From contig OZ005648.1 in the NCBI GenBank assembly GCA_963930645.1, forward strand, positions 194,343,304 to 194,407,303: a stretch of DNA of 64,000 nt. The letters run 5' to 3'. The translations under genes and the position numbers were made by a program. This stretch comes from Salticus scenicus. Lineage: Eukaryota > Arthropoda > Arachnida > Araneae > Salticidae. Below the pieces are notes generated by a model. The model did not search any database and was not told where the DNA came from. It worked only from the letters and a program-made list of their open reading frames with translations. This document shows, piece after piece, positions 59,791 to 64,000 of the stretch; position 1 is the stretch's first letter; each line of letters begins with the position of its first letter.

Positions 59791-60175
59791 CCCCTTCAAA
59801 TAGCACTTAATGTAATCAATTTAAGATTTTGAGAAATCAAATAGTTTCTAGAGTAACCTTTTATTTCTCTTGTACCTAAAAAGCTTATTTTTCTGTCATA
59901 TACATTAAATAAAAATACTATAATATTAAAGTTAACTTTCTAAATAATCTTACATACATGGGTATATTGAATAAAATTTACATACATACAAATATATATA
60001 TATATATATATGTTACCGGTAAAGTGTATAATTCAGTTATTTCATAGAATAATAGGTATTTCACGAAATAAAGAATTCCATACTTTACCTAGTTATTCTA
60101 TGAAATAACTAATCGCTGACCGTTAAAGTGTAAAATAAACAATTTCAAAGTCATTTTATAAATTAATTGATCATA
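56370..60175. other. AT-rich, microsatellite-rich sequence
   Basis: A-run 57945-57968, T-run 58375-58403, compound (TA)n(GTAT)n(GT)n at 58513-58574, T-run 59762-59790, (AT)n 59994-60010, and an imperfect palindromic pair (TTATTTCATAGAATA / TATTCTATGAAATAA) at 60038 and 60094. No gene seen. Confidence 0.55.
58513..58574. repeat. Compound (TA)n(GTAT)n(GT)n microsatellite
   Basis: Three adjoining simple repeats in one 62-bp tract. Confidence 0.95.
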
Positions 60176-60179
60176 AATT

Positions 60180-60617
60180 CATGTACGCAAAGCGTACAAA
60201 CATTCGCAATACTGGCTGCTGCAGTACAAAATTGTGCATATGTTTCAGATTCATGCATTTTGAGATAGCGGTATCCAGTGATGTTTTTTTTCCTGTTTTC
60301 ATGTACGCAAAGCGTACAGACGTTCGCAGTACTGGCTGCTGCAGTAAAAAGTTCTGCATATGTTTCAGATTCATGCATTTTGAGATAGGTGTATCCAGTG
60401 ATATTTTTGTTTTTGTTTTCATGTACACAAAGCGTACAGACGTGCGTGATGCTGGCTGCTTTAGTAAAAAATTGTGCATATGTTTCAGATTCATGCATTT
60501 TGAGATAGGGGTATTTAGTAATGTTTTTTCTTTATTTTCATGTACACAAAGCGTACAGACGTGTTTGATGCTGGCCGCTGAAGTACAAAATTATGCATAT
60601 GTTTCAGATTCATGAAT
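60180..60617. repeat. 120-bp minisatellite, 3.6 copies
   Basis: Units begin at 60181, 60301, 60421 and 60540 (119-120 bp), the last cut at about 60617 where the LINE 3' end begins. Each starts with a palindrome GTACGCAAAGCGTAC (changed to GTACACAAAGCGTAC in units 3 and 4) and contains GCATATGTTTCAGATTCATG. Because 120 is divisible by three, long frames appear on both strands. None looks like a real protein. Confidence 0.9.
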
Positions 60618-60657
60618 TTTGGTTGGTTGGTTGGTGTCGTGTCCAATTGAAGTCAAA

Positions 60658-61134
60658 TCAAATCATTCCATGTGCCAAAATCACGGCCTTGGCAATGTCC
60701 ACAATATTGTCGCTGTAGAGATTTCCCTGAAAGGGAAATTCGTCAAAGGCCTGTAAGCTTCTTATGATGGTCGGGCAGTTGAAGATGTGTTCTGGGGTGA
60801 GTTCCTCCTCCAGGCAGTTCCTACATGATTTGTAAGTTCTGGTGCCATCTGTATTTATTGTCATTCCACCAAAGTGTTGGGTTCTAAGTCTGGAGATTGT
60901 CTTGGTAATCATCCTGTCAACATTGATAACACATAGTTGATGTTCCTTTTTGATGTGTTTTTCTTTCAGTCTGTATCTAGCAACTGCATTAGCGTCACCT
61001 AAAGTTACAGTGCTGCAAATTTCCGAGTTTAGGTCCCTCGCCTCCTTCGCCAGCTTGTCTGCTTCCTCGTTCTCTTCAATACCAACATGTGCAGGTGTCC
61101 ACTGGAAAGTACAGCTTTTCCCAAGGTGGCAAAT
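60658..61134 (-). pseudogene. LINE RNase H end and Cys/His C-terminal tail
   Basis: Continues the RNase H frame after one stop codon. WTPAHVGIEENEEADKLAKE holds the family's C-terminal RNase H motif with its His, Glu and Asp. Further on, CRNCLEEELTPEHIFNCP is a CxxC...HxxxxC cluster found at the C-terminus of many I-type elements, probably a nucleic-acid-binding knuckle. The frame ends at 60658, about 40 bp before the 3' end. Confidence 0.8.
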
Positions 61135-61599
61135 TTACTCTAAGTAGTGATGGATATCTTGTGCAAGCCTGGAGTCTCCATTCTCTATCGCTTCCAGGGC
61201 AGCCCTGGAATCACAGAAAATGACGAGTCCACTAGCTTTATCAGTATCATCCAGAGAAATATACATTTGTAGGGCCTCAAGAATTACTTTTAGTTCGCAA
61301 GTAAAATTAGAAGCGATGTTTCCTGCTCCTATACTTTTTTGTAATTTCATGTCATTAGTCAGAGTGATTGATATGCCTGCTCCTCCATTCAAAGTAGTCT
61401 CATCTGAGGATCCATCAGTATATATCTGCACTAGGTCGCGCCCCAAATAAGTTTCGATAGTTTTAATTCCTTTAGCTTTAACTATGGCCTCCAGTTCTTT
61501 TTTCAAGCAGTGATCTAGTAGGTTCAAATTGATAACAGTATTTGGGGGAAGGCAGGATGATAGTACAGGTTCCTGAAGCAACGTAAATCTTTGATCCAA
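61135..61599 (-). pseudogene. LINE RNase H domain (N-terminal part)
   Basis: QIYTDGSSDETTLNGGAGI supplies the first catalytic Asp, FTCELKVILEAL the Glu and VIFCDSRAALEAI the second Asp of type I RNase H. Cuts the RNA strand of the RNA-DNA hybrid in the intact element. A TAA at 61135 separates the C-terminal motif, which lies in the same frame. Another stop lies just upstream near 61620. Confidence 0.85.
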
Positions 61600-61687
61600 T
61601 TCAAGACTTTCACGTATTTATTTATCAAGCTTCATGGTAGTTGATCTTTTGAGTCTTGATTTGCAATTCCAGGTAGTTGTCGCACTT

Positions 61688-61757
61688 CGAGAGATATGAT
61701 TTATATCTAGATATAGAGATATGAGAGATCTATATATCTAGAGATATGATTTATATC
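61688..61757. repeat. 50-bp duplication inside the LINE
   Basis: GATATGATTTATATC occurs at 61693 and 61743 with an AGATATCTC-rich filler between. The 50-bp shift is not a multiple of three and breaks the frame between the post-RT region and RNase H. Confidence 0.75.
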
Positions 61758-62130
61758 CTTGTTAATAAATTTAACTGTTTGGTACCTTTTTCGATTATCA
61801 AGTGTCTGTAGGCCGCACTCTTGCTTTGCCTTGGTGTTATTGGTAGATGAGACAGCTCCAATAATTATCTTAGCTGCTCTGGCTTTAATCTTATCAAGTT
61901 TCTCGAGTGCAGACACCGAGGCATGTGCCCAAATTGGTGCTGCATATTCCAGATTGGGTCTTACTAGTGAAGCATAGGTAGTTCTGAGAGTTTTGGGGTT
62001 AGCTCCCCAGTCAGTACCACAGACACTTCTCAGGATGTTTAATTTCTTAAGTGCCTTCCGTAAATTTTTTCGATATGCTTCGTGAACCGAAGTTCTGCAT
62101 CCAGGGTCACACCCAAATATTTTGGGTTTC
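61707..62130 (-). pseudogene. LINE post-RT region
   Basis: Frame containing TLRTTYASLVRPNLEYAAPI then W, and LDKIKARAAKIIIGA, the conserved segment after RT in I/Jockey elements (xYxxxVRPxLEYxxxxW...LExxQxRAxRxIxG). It is out of frame with RT upstream: two indels near 62130 and 62050 are needed to connect them. It ends in the 50-bp duplication. Confidence 0.8.
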
Positions 62131-63348
62131 CACCTTAGTGAGAGGCACGCCATCCATGGTAATAACTGGGTTAAAGTGCTTTCTATGGCTTCTATCTGTT
62201 GTGAAAATCGTGTAGTTAGTTTTTTGTGGGTTGATCCGTAGCTTCAGTTCTCTTGACCAATTCACGATACCGATTAATGATCTGTTGAGAGAATTTTCTG
62301 ACTTTTTGATGTCGCTACTTGTGTGCCATATTGCAATGTCGTCCACGTAGCGTGCAATCTTGGTTTCATTGTCAATATGCTGGTGGATGTTGTTAACATA
62401 TAGAAGGAAAAGTAGGGGACTGAGTACAGAGCCCTGTGGAACTCCTCCCCACGTTTTCCTTTCCTTAGAGTTAGCTCCATTATACTTCACTCTAATCTTC
62501 CTGTCTCTTAGGAAGTCTGCTATCCAAATAAGGGCATTGCCTTTTATTCCATGCTTGTATGCAATTTCTATCAATTTTTCCCTCCATACTGTATCGAAAG
62601 CAGATGTCATGTCAAGGAATACAGCAGTTGTCTTTTCTGAAGGGCCATTTTGTAGACCGTCTATAACACTTTGACAACGATAAAAGAGTTGGTCCTCTGT
62701 GGCGTGGTGTTTTCTGTACGCTGTCTGATAGAAATTGAGCATATCTGTCTTAATAAGTTCGACCATAATTCTATGATGAATTATTCTTTCTGTAATCTTG
62801 CAGAGAATACTGGTTAGTGCGATAGGTCTATAATTTTTGCACTCAGATGGCAATTTTCCTGGTTTGAGTATTGGGACTATGATTGACATTTTCCATGCCT
62901 TTGGAAGTTTTCCTCTTTTCCATGACAGATTAATTATTTCCAATAAGCATTCCATAGCAGTTTCTCCAAGGTGTTTTAACATCTCACCAAATATCAGGTC
63001 ACCTCCTGGGGATTTCTTTGCATCCAATTTATGAATCGCTGTCTTCAATTCTAGATATGTGATAGCCTTAGTGAAGACATCATCTTAATTTCTAGCTTCC
63101 ATCAGGAGTTTTCTAACGGTTTTGTTCAGTTTTTTGTCTACTTTGCTAAATGAAAGTTTACTTACGTTTGAATAGTGCAGTGCCAGCAAGTTTGCTGCTG
63201 CTTTATTTGAGTCTGCATCAGTTCCAGAAGAGCTGATAATGTTTGAACTTTGAGTTTGCGAGCCTGGGGAGTATTTGTTTAAGGCACCAGCAACTTTCCA
63301 GTATTTTGCATCTTTTCTTGGGTCTAAGCTTTTACAAAAATCTGCCCA
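62131..63348 (-). pseudogene. LINE reverse transcriptase
   Basis: Motifs in order: KSPGGDLIFGEML, WKMSIIVPILKPGK, NYRPIALTSILCKITERII, FLDMTSAFDTVW (first catalytic Asp), GGVPQGSVLSPLLFLLYVN and ARYVDDIAIW (catalytic DD with Val where this group usually has Ala), then LRINPQKTNYTIF. Length and motif spacing match a complete RT. Interrupted by a TAA at 63085-63087 upstream of the core and frameshifted after 62130. Confidence 0.88.
63085..63087 (-). other. In-frame stop in LINE ORF2
   Basis: TAA in the linker between endonuclease and RT, in the same frame as both. Confidence 0.8.
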
Positions 63349-64000
63349 TTATTGACTTTTAGATTTTGCTATTTCATCCTCCACCCTTTTAGTAGCCTCA
63401 GCAAGCTTTCCTCTGTTTGAGCTTGTATTATTAGTCTTCAGAAGTTCATTCAGATTGTCCCTTTCCTTTATCAAAGAATCGATGTTGTGATCTTTCCAAT
63501 ATGGGACCCATTGCTTCTTCCTTTTACCTCTGGGAATGAACCTTTTAGCAGCAGTTGTGATGTTATTTACAAAATTTGAAGTTTTTTCTTCGAGGGAGTC
63601 AGTTCGAGGCTTATTAGAACATAGTTTGTCAAGGAACTGTGTGAAGCCTGTCCAGTCTGCCTTTCTAAAGTTCCATGATCTCTTTATCTGGTCCTCCTCA
63701 TCCATTTTGAGTTTTAGAGTGGTAATAATAGGTCGATGATCACTTAGGGCACTATTCAGAATTTTCCAGCCGCAAAGGCTCGATAGATGATAACTGACAG
63801 CCGAGATATCAAGAGCAGATTCTGTGCCAGTAGTTCGTGATAAGTAGGTGTTTTGTTTATTATTTAAGGTAATCAGTCCTAGATCACTAAGAATGTCTTC
63901 TACCTGTTGGCCCTTTACATCCAGAACTGGTGATCCCCAAGTGGGGCTTTTTGCATTAAAATCTCCAACCATGATAATTGTATCAGCTGAGCCAAAATTA
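63349..64000 (-). pseudogene. LINE APE-type endonuclease, C-terminal half
   Basis: The frame is open to the window edge. MVGDFNAKSPTWGS and ALSDHRPIITTL are the GDFNAxxxxWG and SDHxPI motifs of exonuclease-endonuclease-phosphatase domains that nick target DNA for LINE insertion. The N-terminal catalytic Asn and Glu lie beyond 64000. A TAA at 63349-63351 ends the frame, but the same frame continues on into the RT. Confidence 0.85.

Larger units (their letters stand above)
60618..64000 (-). mobile_element. I-type (I/Jockey-group) non-LTR retrotransposon, truncated by window edge
   Basis: Minus-strand order is apurinic-type endonuclease (partial), reverse transcriptase, post-RT region, RNase H and a Cys/His tail, then a short 3' region ending in CCAACCAACCAACC. 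RNase H downstream of RT with an APE endonuclease fits the I-superfamily. The 5' part, including any ORF1, lies beyond 64000. Stops at 63349, 63085 and 61135, frameshifts near 62130 and 62050, and a 50-bp duplication at 61693-61743 show it is inactive. The 3' end abuts a cut minisatellite unit. Confidence 0.85.

Noticed and set aside
60163..60615. Long open frames on both strands (107-144 codons)
   Set aside because: They are translations of a 120-bp tandem repeat whose length is a multiple of three. The same peptide block recurs with the repeat period and no domain is present.
62360..62674. Plus-strand frame of 104 codons
   Set aside because: It is the shadow of the minus-strand reverse transcriptase, which carries all family motifs.

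Overview
The window is AT-rich (about three quarters A+T by eye), dense in A/T homopolymer runs and microsatellites, and nearly free of long open reading frames. It has tRNA-derived SINEs, non-LTR (LINE) and Penelope-like retroelements, several miniature inverted-repeat transposons and one likely THAP-domain exon with splice signals. This is a repeat-rich intergenic or intronic region of an animal nuclear genome. The mix of elements suggests an arthropod, plausibly an arachnid such as a spider; that is inference only. No bacterial operon, rRNA, CRISPR array or canonical tRNA gene is visible.

Layout. 0.56-1.06 kb: decayed Tc1/mariner-type transposase relic (second copy at 46.8-47.3 kb), then a 20-bp tandem array and a LINE RNase H scrap. 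5.65-5.98 kb: tRNA-derived SINE. 7.0-8.16 kb: ~150-175 bp tandem-unit element with a terminal hairpin. 8.24 kb: tRNA-like SINE head. 8.87-9.08 kb: mariner MITE. 10.19-10.98 kb: pogo/Tigger-like TIR element. 12.27-12.5 kb: minus-strand SINE. 13.49-13.91 kb: foldback. 15.92-17.11 kb: short Penelope-like element (minus) with reverse-transcriptase and GIY-YIG remnants, 75-bp inverted arms, a hammerhead-ribozyme-like core and a 13-bp target duplication. 19.09-24.05 kb: possible two-exon THAP-domain gene on the plus strand, its putative intron filled with repeats. 20.7-21.4, 22.15-23.1, 26.1-28.06, 45.5-45.64 and 49.18-49.67 kb: further members of the terminal-hairpin family. 24.57-24.80 kb: piggyBac-type MITE. 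28.98-29.15 kb: 34-bp array. 29.5-31.2 kb: eleven-copy ~148-bp satellite between ~180-bp direct repeats. 33-34.7 kb: RT relic and two more duplicated repeats. 37.7-38.46 kb: 760-bp foldback. 40.45-40.93 kb: hAT-type MITE. 45.06-45.42 kb: RTE-like LINE tail relic. 52.4-53.8 kb: GACA-rich tandem element. 54.3-55.58 kb: TIR element with an internal tRNA-like sequence and a dense GTCTGAA motif array. 60.18-60.62 kb: 120-bp minisatellite. 60.62-64.0 kb: large minus-strand non-LTR retrotransposon (endonuclease, reverse transcriptase, RNase H, Cys/His tail), broken by stops, frameshifts and a 50-bp duplication, running off the window end.

The elements relate to one another. The terminal-hairpin family resembles Helentron/DINE-type non-autonomous rolling-circle elements and includes a head-to-tail junction. 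The minus-strand SINE ends in the same CCAA-type tail as the LINE, suggesting shared mobilisation machinery. The LINE 3' end abuts a truncated minisatellite unit. Host-gene content appears limited to the THAP exon and a few short candidate exons of unknown identity.
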